Shown piece by piece: positions 1 through 6,719 of a DNA stretch of 7,952 nucleotides. The notes under the pieces are model-generated. The model was not told the DNA's origin and did not search any database. It worked only from the letters and a program-made list of their open reading frames with translations. Both the position numbers and the translations under genes were made by a program. The first letter of the stretch is position 1. Each line of letters begins with the position of its first letter. The stretch is taken from the NCBI GenBank assembly GCA_002403455.1, contig DHHV01000060.1, positions 23,318-31,269 on the forward strand. Reading direction: 5' to 3'. The DNA comes from Hyphomonadaceae bacterium UBA4763 (lineage in GTDB: Bacteria; Pseudomonadota; Alphaproteobacteria; Caulobacterales; Aquidulcibacteraceae).

Positions 1-557
1 AAAGGGGGGCGAGCCGAGCCGAGCGCGGCGGCGCCGATGTCAGCCGCGAAGGCGTGCAGCGCGATTTGCTGCCGATGATCGAAGGAACGACGGTCTCGAC
101 CAAATATGGACCGGTGCGCTCGGATTATGTGCTGTTTATCTGCTCGGGCGCGTTTCACGTCGCCAAGCCGTCCGATCTGTTGCCGGAATTGCAGGGGCGC
201 CTGCCGATCCGGGTCGAGCTCGACGCGCTGACCCGCGATGATTTTCGCCGCATTCTGGTCGAGCCGGAAGCGAGCCTCCTGAAACAGGCCCAAGCGCTGC
301 TGGCGACCGAAGGGGTGCGTCTGAGCTTTGATGACGACGCCGTCGATGCGATCGCCGACGCCGCCGCCGAGGTGAATGCGCGTGTCGAAAATATCGGGGC
401 GCGGCGGCTGGCGACCGTATTAGAGCGGCTGCTCGATGAGGTCAGCTTTTCAGCCCCCGATCGCGGCGGCGCGGGCTTTCACGTCACGGCGGCCGAGGTG
501 CGCGACAGTGTTGGCGATCTCGCGCAAAACGCCGATTTGAGCCGGTTTATTTTGTAA
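1..557 (+). CDS. hslU: HslU, ATPase subunit of the HslUV (ClpYQ) protease, C-terminal part
   Basis: The gene is cut by the window start; the open frame runs from base 3, giving 184 residues of a protein normally about 435-445 long. HslU is the cytoplasmic AAA+ unfoldase that feeds proteins to the HslV peptidase ring. Visible landmarks, in order: the DVSREGVQRDLLP block just after the I-domain; the TTVSTKYG strand; the sensor-1 region (SGAF); the arginine-finger stretch ELQGRLPIRVEL; the sensor-2 helix with GARRL; and the C-terminal tail DLSRFIL, which in this family docks into HslV. The Walker A and B motifs and most of the I-domain lie upstream of the window. A GTG at 54 is not a start, because family-conserved sequence continues in frame before it. 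hslV is usually next to hslU but is not visible here; it may lie upstream. No strong terminator follows. Identification is certain from motif order and the tail. Confidence 0.97.
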   Translation, partial: RGASRAERGGADVSREGVQRDLLPMIEGTTVSTKYGPVRSDYVLFICSGAFHVAKPSDLLPELQGRLPIRVELDALTRDDFRRILVEPEASLLKQAQALLATEGVRLSFDDDAVDAIADAAAEVNARVENIGARRLATVLERLLDEVSFSAPDRGGAGFHVTAAEVRDSVGDLAQNADLSRFIL

Positions 558-659
558 CGCTGTTGGGTTTACCATTTTTCGTGCGGCCATTCGTCTCATT
601 GCCCACAATGACTCGCTATCGTTGGGCTGCGGTCAAGTGGGGCCGCGAGAGGGAAGCAC

Positions 660-1220
660 ATGAAAAACAGAGGATATTTGGTCGCGATCTGCGTGAGCGC
701 ACTTGCCGTCGCCGGCTGCGAAACGACGTCAACTCGGCCCTATGTGGTGTCGACCCAAAACGTGCTCGGGATGCAGCAGTCATTAAAGGCCGCAAATTTG
801 ACCGTCAAAGTGTCGGATTTCACAACGGCGCCCGGCGTGGATGCCGAGCCAACATGCCGTGCGCTTGGCGCACTGGAAGTCGCGCCCGGCAGGTCACCGG
901 CTCAATATGTGCAGGCCGCGTTTCAGGACGAGCTTTTCGCGGCAGGCGTGATCGATGTGACCAAGGGTGTGGCGATTTCTGGGGAAATTACCGAACTGAA
1001 CTTTAATTCCTTCGGTACAGGCGTTTGGAAACTGGCCGTCAAATTCTCGTCGCCTTCGCTCCCCGATGGCTTCACGGTTCGCGAGGAATATTCGTTCAAG
1101 TCGAGCTTTTCGGCTCTGTCGGCCTGCCAAAATGTTATCGACGCTTTTCAACCGACGGTCAGTGCATTGATCGCGTCGGCGATTAAACACCCAGACTTTC
1201 AAAAGCTGGCCGGGGCATAG
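660..1220 (+). CDS. Small outer-membrane-type lipoprotein of unknown function
   Basis: This is a 186-residue protein with a clear type II signal peptide: a basic start (MKNR), a hydrophobic segment at residues 6-17 and the lipobox VAGC with the lipidated Cys at residue 20. Residue 21 is Glu rather than Asp, so there is no Asp-type inner-membrane retention signal, and outer-membrane sorting is expected. After a short Ser/Thr-rich linker comes a mixed domain of about 150 residues. It contains two further cysteines, Cys66 and Cys156, that could form a disulfide in the periplasm. I do not recognise a named domain. The start is supported by a purine-rich GAGGGAAG Shine-Dalgarno site just upstream of 660. 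It lies 102 bases after hslU on the same strand, so co-transcription is possible but not shown. Hairpins around its stop codon suggest it ends its transcript. The gene call is firm; the function is unknown. Confidence 0.88.
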   Translation: MKNRGYLVAICVSALAVAGCETTSTRPYVVSTQNVLGMQQSLKAANLTVKVSDFTTAPGVDAEPTCRALGALEVAPGRSPAQYVQAAFQDELFAAGVIDVTKGVAISGEITELNFNSFGTGVWKLAVKFSSPSLPDGFTVREEYSFKSSFSALSACQNVIDAFQPTVSALIASAIKHPDFQKLAGA

Positions 1221-1229
1221 GCCTTTTTT
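1208..1229 (+). terminator. Short GGCC hairpin with T6 tract at the end of the lipoprotein gene
   Basis: GGCC at 1208-1211 can pair with GGCC at 1220-1223 across an 8-base loop, directly followed by six T (1224-1229) and preceded by an A-run at 1201-1204. The TAG stop codon of the lipoprotein gene (1218-1220) lies inside it. The shape fits a weak intrinsic terminator for the plus-strand gene. The GC stem is only 4 bp, so this is tentative. Confidence 0.4.
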
Positions 1230-1244
1230 CGTAAAACCCGCCCG

Positions 1245-1275
1245 GGGTAAAGTGCGACCGCTCCGCGCTTTACCC
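1245..1275. repeat. 12-bp-stem inverted repeat between convergent genes; terminator or REP-like element
   Basis: The arm GGGTAAAGTGCG (1245-1256) pairs with CGCGCTTTACCC (1264-1275) across a 7-base loop, with a single G-T pair in the stem. It covers the TAA stop codon (1270-1272) of the minus-strand DUF4287/DUF5655 gene. On the minus strand a TTTT run follows a few bases after the hairpin, so it could terminate that gene. No T-run follows on the plus strand. Palindromes of this general form also occur as dispersed intergenic repeats in alphaproteobacteria, so it may be a REP-type element; only one copy is in the window. Confidence 0.6.
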
Positions 1276-1851
1276 GGCGGCGTCATAAGCGCGGCGTAAG
1301 ACCCCAATGATTTCGGCGTCGATCTCGGCCGGCGCGGTCAGCGCGACCGCATATTGGCACATGCCGCCCGGTTTTTGGGCGATGATTTTCGGGCTGGCGA
1401 CATCGTCTTTCAGATTGAGGCCGAGTTCGAATCGGTCATTGGTTTTCGGGCCCAGCATGGCGAATTGTCGTTTGCGTTTCAGCGACACATAGCCTTTTTT
1501 CGGGGCGATTTCGAAATCGCCAAAGCGCTCGATCTCGACCATCAGCGCGTCATGGATGGCGCGTTGGCCGGCTTTTTTGCCGGTATAAATGCCTTGCAGA
1601 ATGTCGTCGAGATCAAGGCCGGCGGCGGCGCTGGCGCCATCGGTTTTCAGCGCCACATGAGCCAAGGTATTGGCGTCGCCGGCCCCGAGGCCAAAGGTCT
1701 CGCCGAGCCAATCGCGGATATCGCTATGCCTCGTCTTGCCCGAGGCGGCGATCAGTGCGGCGACATCATCGACCGATTTGCCGATTTTCTTCTGAATATT
1801 GTTGATTTGCGTTTGCGCGGCGGCGTCCAAGCCTTGCTGCAGAACGGCCAT
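1270..1851 (-). CDS. DUF4287/DUF5655 domain protein
   Basis: This is a 193-residue soluble protein without a signal peptide or membrane segment. Residues about 10-66 match the DUF4287 pattern: a TQINNIQKKIGKS helix, then 'HSDIRDWLGETFGLGAGDANTLAH', whose shape suggests a small helical domain. Residues about 95-190 match DUF5655: a 'AIHDALMVEIERFGDFEIAPKKGYVSLKRKRQFAML' block followed by 'FELGLNLK' (both blocks shown here only in part: key residues are the PKK-x-YVSL-x-RK core). This two-domain arrangement and length are usual for the family. No biochemical activity is established that I know of; the basic central strand might bind nucleic acid, but that is a guess. The start at 1851 is set by a strong GGGAGGAAAAC ribosome site. 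The gene converges on the lipoprotein gene and its stop lies within a hairpin. Domain assignment is confident; the cellular role is unknown. Confidence 0.88.
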   Translation of the reverse strand: MAVLQQGLDAAAQTQINNIQKKIGKSVDDVAALIAASGKTRHSDIRDWLGETFGLGAGDANTLAHVALKTDGASAAAGLDLDDILQGIYTGKKAGQRAIHDALMVEIERFGDFEIAPKKGYVSLKRKRQFAMLGPKTNDRFELGLNLKDDVASPKIIAQKPGGMCQYAVALTAPAEIDAEIIGVLRRAYDAAG

Positions 1852-2118
1852 GTTTTCCTCCCGGGTGACGTTTTTGTGACCAAGGCGTTTACGCCGATCG
1901 AGCGCATTTTCAAGCGAATTGGGAAGCGGTTCGCGTCAAGGAAATGCACAAGAACAAGCCGCTAGCGCATCTTCACTGACTGGAATTAATTTGGAGTCGC
2001 GCTCAGCGCGCGCGCAATCGGGGGGATGAGCCGTTGGACACTGGCGCGCGCACCCCGCTTGCATCCGGCGCGGCGGATTGCCACAAGGCGCTCAACCATA
2101 AAGGTGGAGTGGCGTGTG
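1852..2118. other. Divergent spacer between the DUF4287/DUF5655 and M20 genes
   Basis: This stretch of about 267 bases must hold the promoters of two divergent genes. It has a comparatively AT-rich patch around 1975-1995 and a GC-rich self-complementary patch at 1998-2010 (CGCGCT, one base, AGCGCG). I could not place -35/-10 elements with any confidence on either strand. A TTGACG-like hexamer on the minus strand (1934-1939) has no convincing partner. The 2026-2118 part could instead be coding if the M20 protein starts at the upstream ATG. Confidence 0.45.
2102..2109 (+). promoter_or_regulatory. Ribosome binding site that decides the M20 peptidase start
   Basis: AGGTGGAG lies 9 bases before the ATG at 2119 (6 before an alternative GTG at 2116). 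The only in-frame ATG further upstream, at 2026, has just a G-run touching it, with no proper spacing. This favours 2119 as the start, so that the membrane segment sits at the very N-terminus. Confidence 0.6.
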
Positions 2119-3954
2119 ATGGGTCGGATAGCATGGGCGCTGGGGCTTGGCGTGCTGGCGCTGATCGGCGTGATGGGGTTTAACACCGTCAATTATGGCG
2201 GGCCGCCGGCGCCGCCGACGCTCACCCTGACTTTGCCGGAGCGCTTCCGCGTTGACGCCCGCGAGACCGCGCAGGCGTTGGCCGCCGCGATCCGCTTGCC
2301 GACGATTGTCGAGCCGAATGGGGCCGTGCGCGACCCGGCTCCCTTCGCGGCGCTGCGGCAATGGGCGCGCGATATCGCCCCCAATTTGGCGGCGAGCGCC
2401 AATTACGAGATCATCGCCAATCACTCGCTGATGGTGACCTGGCCGGGCGCCGATCCTGCCCTGAAACCGCTGGTGCTGATGGCGCATATGGATGTCGTGC
2501 CGGTCAATCCAGGAACCGAGGGCGATTGGACTCGCGCCCCGTTCGACGGCGCGGTCGACGATGACGTGGTGATCGGGCGCGGCGCGCTGGATGACAAAGG
2601 CGCGATGACGGCGATCTTGAAGGCCGCCGACGCCCTGGCCGCCAGCGGCTTTGCGCCGAAACGGACGATCATTCTCGCCTTTGGCCATGACGAGGAGGTG
2701 CTGGGGATTGGGGCCGCGTCGATCGCCTATGTGACCAGTTTGCGCTTTGGCAAAGCCCATATGGTCGTTGACGAAGGCTTTATGACGCTCGATCCGTTCC
2801 CGGCGACCGGCAAGCGCGCAACGATTGTCGGCGTTGCGGAAAAAGGGGTTCTGAATATTCGCCTCACCGCCAGCGGGGAAGGCGGACATTCCTCGATTCC
2901 GCCACGGCGCACGGCCGTCGAGGCGCTCGCCGAGGGGATCGATGCGCTGACCAAAAGCCGGCTCGATCCCGACCCCATGGCCTCTCCCGTCAAGGAGATG
3001 TTTCAATCGCTGAGCGCCGATCTGCCGATGACGACGAAGTTTGCGCTGGCCAATGCGTGGGCGCTGAAGCCGGTCGTCGCGGCCAGTCTGGCCGGCGATC
3101 CGCGCACCGACGCCGTGCAGCGCACGACGATCGCGCCAACGCTGCTCGAAGGATCGAGTGCGGTGAATGTATTGGCGCAGCGCGCCAGCGCCGTTGTCAA
3201 TTTTCGCCTGCATCCGAAAGACGCGCCGGATGAGGTGCTCGCCAAGGTGCGCCGCGCCCTTGCCAGCGCGCCAGGCGTTTCGGCCGAGATCGAGGGCGAG
3301 CCCTTTGCCGCCTCGGCGATTTCGCCCATGTCAGGCCCGCTCTGGGAACAGATCAAAGCGGTCGCTTACGCCGTCGGCGATGGCGCGCCGGTGGCGCCGG
3401 GATTGGTGTTGGGGGCGACCGACGCACGGCAATGGGACGGCAAAGCTGACGCGGTTTATCGCTTCATGCCCGCCATCCTGAAACCGGAGGATTTGGGGGG
3501 CTTTCATGGAACGAATGAAACGATCTCGATCGAGAATTTGGAGCGAATGACGCGCGGCTATGCCCAGATGATGACCTTGATCGCCGAAACGGCCGATCCG
3601 CAGCTCCTCGCGCAAAAGCCGCCGCGCCCCGACGGGATGATGATTGCGTTGGATGAGCGCACCACCGGCGGGATTTACGCGCTGCCGATCGGCGCGCGCT
3701 TTTCGGTGACGCTGCCTTTGGGCGAGAACACCGATTATGTCTGGCGCCAGAGCGAGGGCTTGCGCGGCGAGTTCAAGCTCCTCTCAGAGGAAATGGTCGA
3801 GGTCGCAGGGCCGGACGGCGCCGCGCGCAAATATTGGCGCCAGATCTATGAGATGACCGCGCGGACGGCGATGGAAATGCGCTTTCGCGAAACGCGCGCC
3901 GATGGCCAATACAATCCCGAGACCGAGATCGTCCTGATCATCAGCGCGCAATAA
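2119..3954 (+). CDS. Membrane-anchored M20 family metallopeptidase (carboxypeptidase S type) with a chagasin-like C-terminal domain
   Basis: This is a 611-residue protein if started at 2119; an ATG at 2026 would add 31 Arg-rich residues. Residues 3-19 form one membrane segment, probably placing the enzyme on the periplasmic side. Residues about 45-490 are a complete M20 di-zinc peptidase of the CPS1/PM20D1 type. The key residues are His123 and Asp125 (AHMDVVPV), bridging Asp158 (GRGALDDKG), Glu192/Glu193 (GHDEEVLG), Glu219 (VDEG), dimer-domain His257 (GGHSS) and last zinc ligand His463 (FHGTNE). All are present, so it should be active. The family cleaves dipeptides or N-acyl amino acids; the substrate here is unknown. 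M20 enzymes usually end near the FHG...E helix, but here about 120 residues follow. The part from about 515 to 611 resembles the I42/chagasin fold, with GARFSVTLP, ENTDYVW where NPTTGY is expected, and GPDG where GxGG is expected. The M20 call is certain; the extra domain is tentative. Confidence 0.93.
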   Translation: MGRIAWALGLGVLALIGVMGFNTVNYGGPPAPPTLTLTLPERFRVDARETAQALAAAIRLPTIVEPNGAVRDPAPFAALRQWARDIAPNLAASANYEIIANHSLMVTWPGADPALKPLVLMAHMDVVPVNPGTEGDWTRAPFDGAVDDDVVIGRGALDDKGAMTAILKAADALAASGFAPKRTIILAFGHDEEVLGIGAASIAYVTSLRFGKAHMVVDEGFMTLDPFPATGKRATIVGVAEKGVLNIRLTASGEGGHSSIPPRRTAVEALAEGIDALTKSRLDPDPMASPVKEMFQSLSADLPMTTKFALANAWALKPVVAASLAGDPRTDAVQRTTIAPTLLEGSSAVNVLAQRASAVVNFRLHPKDAPDEVLAKVRRALASAPGVSAEIEGEPFAASAISPMSGPLWEQIKAVAYAVGDGAPVAPGLVLGATDARQWDGKADAVYRFMPAILKPEDLGGFHGTNETISIENLERMTRGYAQMMTLIAETADPQLLAQKPPRPDGMMIALDERTTGGIYALPIGARFSVTLPLGENTDYVWRQSEGLRGEFKLLSEEMVEVAGPDGAARKYWRQIYEMTARTAMEMRFRETRADGQYNPETEIVLIISAQ

Positions 3955-3957
3955 GCC

Positions 3958-3978
3958 AAAGCGTGCGCGTTACGCTTT
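3958..3978. terminator. Perfect 7-bp hairpin at the convergent M20/DUF1501 junction
   Basis: AAAGCGT (3958-3964) is perfectly complementary to ACGCTTT (3972-3978), with a 7-base loop. It starts just after the M20 stop codon and covers the TAA (3970-3972) of the DUF1501 gene. Because the arms carry AAA and TTT at their outer ends, the hairpin could act as a weak bidirectional terminator for these convergent genes. There is no long T tract on either side, so its efficiency is uncertain. Confidence 0.45.
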
Positions 3979-5169
3979 CAACAGGCCCATCATCGGCGCG
4001 GCCTTGGCGCTGTCGGGGAAGACGACGCGGTCGAGCGCCTCTGGCGACAGCGCCCAATGCGCCGCCAGCGCGCCTTTCAGCACGCTGCGCAAATCGGTGG
4101 TCGGACGCAAATCGCGCCCGTCCAGCAAATTGGCCGGCGCAAGACCTGGCCAATCGGCCAGCACGCGCCCGCCTTTGACCGCGCCGCCAAGGACGAAAGC
4201 GACGCCGCCCGTGCCGTGATCGGTGCCGCCCGAGCCGTTCGGGGCGACGGTGCGGCCAAATTCGGTGACGACGAGGACCAAGGTATTGGCCCATTGCGCG
4301 CCCATGCCGTCTTTGAAGGCCGCAAGACCCGCGTCCAGCTCGCGCATCGACCGGCCAAGGCCTGCGGCGGGCGTCATCTGGGCGGTATGGCTGTCAAAGC
4401 CCGACAATTCCAGCACGGCGGCTTGCGGGCCTTTCGGGTCGGTCAGGAATTGCGCGGCGGCGCGGGCCAGCGGCTCGAAGCGGCGGCCACCGCCCCCCCC
4501 TTCCATCCCGTCCATGCCGGCGGCGATGTCGTTCGCTTCCTCGGCCATTTTCAAGGCGGCGGCGAGGTCGCGATCGGTCGCCGCATAGAGATTGCCCAAC
4601 CGGCGCAGGAAATCCTCGTCCGGGGCGGGCAGGCGCGACGGCGCCCACGACGTCACATTGCCGGGGCCGCGCAGCGCCAGCGGAATTTGCGGGGCGATGC
4701 CAATGCCCAAGGGGCGCTCGGCCTGCGGCCATTTCGCCGCCAAAGCGCGGTTGATCCAGCCGTCATTGAGGCCGAAGGGCTCGACGCCGCCGCTTTCAAG
4801 GACATTCTGGCCGTCAAAATGCGAGCGCCGCTGATAAGGCGAACAGGTCGCATGAACGGCAAGGGCTTCGCCCGATTTGAACAAAGCGGCCAGATTGGCG
4901 AGCCGCGCGTCGAGCGCGAAGGTCTCGTTGATCGGCAGATAATCGCCGATTTGCGGGAGCGGTTCGGCCAAGGCTTTGCGGGCGGCGGTCCAATTCGGAT
5001 CGCCGATGGCCGGCACGGCTTGCAGCCCGTCCAGGCCGCCGCGCAAAATGACGACGGCGAGCTTGCGCGCCTCCGGCCCCGTTTGGGCGCCCCAGGCGAA
5101 GGTCGGGAAGGCCGCGAGCGCGCCGGCGGCGCCGCCAAGGGTCAGGAATGAACGACGAGAGAACGACAT
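3970..5169 (-). CDS. DUF1501 protein, Tat-exported, alkaline-phosphatase-like fold
   Basis: This is a 399-residue protein, the usual length for DUF1501 (PF07394). The N-terminus is a textbook twin-arginine signal: SRRSFLT at residues 4-10, a hydrophobic stretch to about residue 24, and a cleavage region near AWGA (25-28). Family landmarks follow: LRGGLDGL (42-49), the GDPNW block (56-60), RSHFDGQ (115-121), SGFDSHTAQ (256-264), and TEFGRT...NGSGGTDHG (302-319). The Asp/His-rich motifs are those expected to bind metal in this alkaline-phosphatase/sulfatase-like group, but no substrate is established. The open frame continues upstream to 5358; I place the start at 5169 because the Tat signal begins there and GGAG lies just before it, inside the last codons of the DUF1800 gene. 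The gap to that gene is 5 bases, implying translational coupling. A run of eight C at 4493-4500 falls in a Gly-rich loop (residues 224-228). Export via Tat suggests folding, perhaps with metal, before export. Confidence 0.93.
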   Translation of the reverse strand: MSFSRRSFLTLGGAAGALAAFPTFAWGAQTGPEARKLAVVILRGGLDGLQAVPAIGDPNWTAARKALAEPLPQIGDYLPINETFALDARLANLAALFKSGEALAVHATCSPYQRRSHFDGQNVLESGGVEPFGLNDGWINRALAAKWPQAERPLGIGIAPQIPLALRGPGNVTSWAPSRLPAPDEDFLRRLGNLYAATDRDLAAALKMAEEANDIAAGMDGMEGGGGGRRFEPLARAAAQFLTDPKGPQAAVLELSGFDSHTAQMTPAAGLGRSMRELDAGLAAFKDGMGAQWANTLVLVVTEFGRTVAPNGSGGTDHGTGGVAFVLGGAVKGGRVLADWPGLAPANLLDGRDLRPTTDLRSVLKGALAAHWALSPEALDRVVFPDSAKAAPMMGLLKA

Positions 5170-5174
5170 GGCGG

Positions 5175-6644
5175 TTATCTCCGTTGGAAATCGGCGCTGG
5201 CGAGCAGCAAAGCGAGCCCTTGCGCGGGGCTTTCGGCGCGACTGATGGCCTCGGCGGTCGCCGCGGTCAGCAACGGCCCCAGCAAAGCCTGGCCAACCCG
5301 ATTGGGCTGCATGTCCTTGGCGACGTTGGCGACATTGCGGGCGATCAGCATGGCCCATTCGGCGCGGCGCCAGACAAAATCCGGCGACAACCAGAAATCG
5401 GCATTGTCGGCAAACCCGTCCGGCCCGGGCGGCGAGAACGGCCGCTGTCCCATCGCCTCGACGCTGAACGCCAGACGCTCGACCGGGAAATCGTGGATAT
5501 TGAGACCGCGCAAGGTCGCGAACATGAATTCTTCCGGGCGCAGATATTTCTGCGGCTGCGGGTCCCAGGCTTCATCGGCGTCGATCAACGCGCCGAAGAC
5601 CTTGGCCATGTCGCCGTCATGCCGCTTGAAGGCGGTCTCCAGCTTGACGACCAGGCTCGACGGCGGCTCGTCGGCGACGAAATGTTTGGCGATTTTCAGC
5701 GCGATGAATTTGGCGGTCGAGGGATGGCGCGCCAGGGTCTCCAAGACCTCCAGGCCTTGGCGTTCGCCCTGGTCGGCGTAAGCGCGCCCGAGGACGACAT
5801 GCGCGCCGGGCTCATGCGCGAACGGGGTGAACTGGAACAAATCACGCGCCGACAGCGCGGCAATGCTTCCGTCGCGGCCGGCTTCTTGCGCGGCGCGGCG
5901 GTTAATGCCCCACCCCGTTAGCACCTTGGCGAAATTGGTAACGTCCGCTTGACCATAGCCGCCATTGACGCCGAGCGTGTGCAACTCAAGAATCTCGCGG
6001 GCGAGATTTTCATTCAGGCCCGTCGGCGCGCGCGGCCGCCGCTCGGCAACGGCCCGCAGGCGCGCCGCTGCCGGCGAATTCGGCCCGATATTCGAGATAT
6101 TGTCGAGATAAGCGAGCATGGCCGGATGTTGGCTCGAAGCGACCAGCAAGGTCTCGAACCGCCCAACGGCATGGGGGCGCGCGACGTCCTTTTCAAAGGC
6201 GGCGACGCCGGCGTTGACCTGCGCTTTCTGGGCGGACACCGCGAAATGATTGCTCCAGAAATGCACGATCCGCTCGTAAAACGGCCGATCCGTGCCGATG
6301 GATTGCGCAACGCGGGCCGAATAGGCGCGCGTCGCCAGCGGGCGAATCGCCTCGCGGATCGATTGCTCGGCCGCGTCCTGGTTCGGCATGGTGGGGTCGG
6401 CATTGGCCGTGGGGGGCGCCTCGCCACGCGCCACGCGCTGCTGGACGCGCGCCAATGCGCGCGCAAACATCCCCATGCTTTCACCGACATTGGGCACGTT
6501 TTGCAGCGCCGCCGGCAATTCTTTTTCCGGCGCCAATTGCGCTTTCAGCCAATTGCGCGGGTCTTTGGCGATCGCTTCGATCTCGCCAAAGCGGGCGCCA
6601 TAGCCAAACCGTCGCACGGCGATCGCCGCGTTGAGCATCGTCAT
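5175..6644 (-). CDS. DUF1800 domain protein
   Basis: This is a 489-residue protein covering a full DUF1800 (PF08811) domain. Landmarks, in order: an RRFGYGAR N-terminus (11-18), FWSNHFAVS (129-137), QHPAMLAYLDN (172-182), GLNENLAREILELHTLG (209-225), the LTGWG segment (242-246), a HPSTAKFIALKIAKHFV helix (307-323), RPFSPPGPDGF (401-411) and the terminal ASADFQRR. There is no recognisable signal peptide or membrane segment, although the partner DUF1501 protein carries a Tat signal. The two families are repeatedly found as adjacent genes, so a physical or pathway partnership is likely; the biochemical role is not established. The start at 6644 is favoured, but ATG at 6638 is nearly as good, and the ribosome site is weak (GGGATGG). 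The gene follows the M48 gene after 75 bases and overlaps the DUF1501 ribosome site at its 3' end. Family assignment is firm. Confidence 0.93.
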   Translation of the reverse strand: MTMLNAAIAVRRFGYGARFGEIEAIAKDPRNWLKAQLAPEKELPAALQNVPNVGESMGMFARALARVQQRVARGEAPPTANADPTMPNQDAAEQSIREAIRPLATRAYSARVAQSIGTDRPFYERIVHFWSNHFAVSAQKAQVNAGVAAFEKDVARPHAVGRFETLLVASSQHPAMLAYLDNISNIGPNSPAAARLRAVAERRPRAPTGLNENLAREILELHTLGVNGGYGQADVTNFAKVLTGWGINRRAAQEAGRDGSIAALSARDLFQFTPFAHEPGAHVVLGRAYADQGERQGLEVLETLARHPSTAKFIALKIAKHFVADEPPSSLVVKLETAFKRHDGDMAKVFGALIDADEAWDPQPQKYLRPEEFMFATLRGLNIHDFPVERLAFSVEAMGQRPFSPPGPDGFADNADFWLSPDFVWRRAEWAMLIARNVANVAKDMQPNRVGQALLGPLLTAATAEAISRAESPAQGLALLLASADFQRR

Positions 6645-6699
6645 TGTCAGCCATCCCGTGATGTGGACTTCGACAATAACACGATCGGGCGCAGCGTTT

Positions 6700-6711
6700 C
6701 CGTCGCGACGG
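6700..6711. repeat. Perfect 12-bp palindrome in the M48/DUF1800 spacer
   Basis: CCGTCGCGACGG reads the same on both strands. It sits in the 75-base gap between the M48 stop (6720-6722) and the DUF1800 start (6644), a few bases after the M48 stop in the direction of transcription. It could be a protein-binding site, or part of a weak hairpin affecting read-through. No T tract follows, so it is not a standard terminator. A palindrome of this size can also arise by chance in GC-rich DNA. Confidence 0.35.
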
Positions 6712-6719
6712 CTGGAAAT

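Noticed and set aside
563..1006. Overlapping plus-strand frame starting before the lipoprotein gene
   Set aside because: Arg/Cys-rich translation out of frame with the lipoprotein, which has a signal peptide, lipobox and ribosome site.
1354..1965. Plus-strand open frame (203 codons) opposite the DUF4287/DUF5655 gene
   Set aside because: The minus-strand protein has family motifs and a strong ribosome site; the plus frame has neither.
1852..2025. tRNA, small RNA or CRISPR in the spacer
   Set aside because: No cloverleaf, no spaced direct repeats and no convincing promoter-terminator pair could be found by eye.
2092..3213. Long minus-strand open frame (373 codons) opposite the M20 peptidase gene
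   Set aside because: Its translation is low-complexity, Arg/Gly/His-rich and matches no family. It lies opposite a clearly conserved enzyme, as is usual for shadow frames in GC-rich DNA.
4057..5151. Plus-strand open frame (364 codons) opposite the DUF1501 gene
   Set aside because: An Arg/Ala/Gly-rich shadow without domain motifs or a ribosome site; the minus-strand frame carries every DUF1501 motif.
5170..5358. Upstream extension of the DUF1501 frame by 63 residues
   Set aside because: The extension overlaps DUF1800 coding sequence, is Arg-rich and unrelated to the family, and would bury the Tat signal inside the protein.
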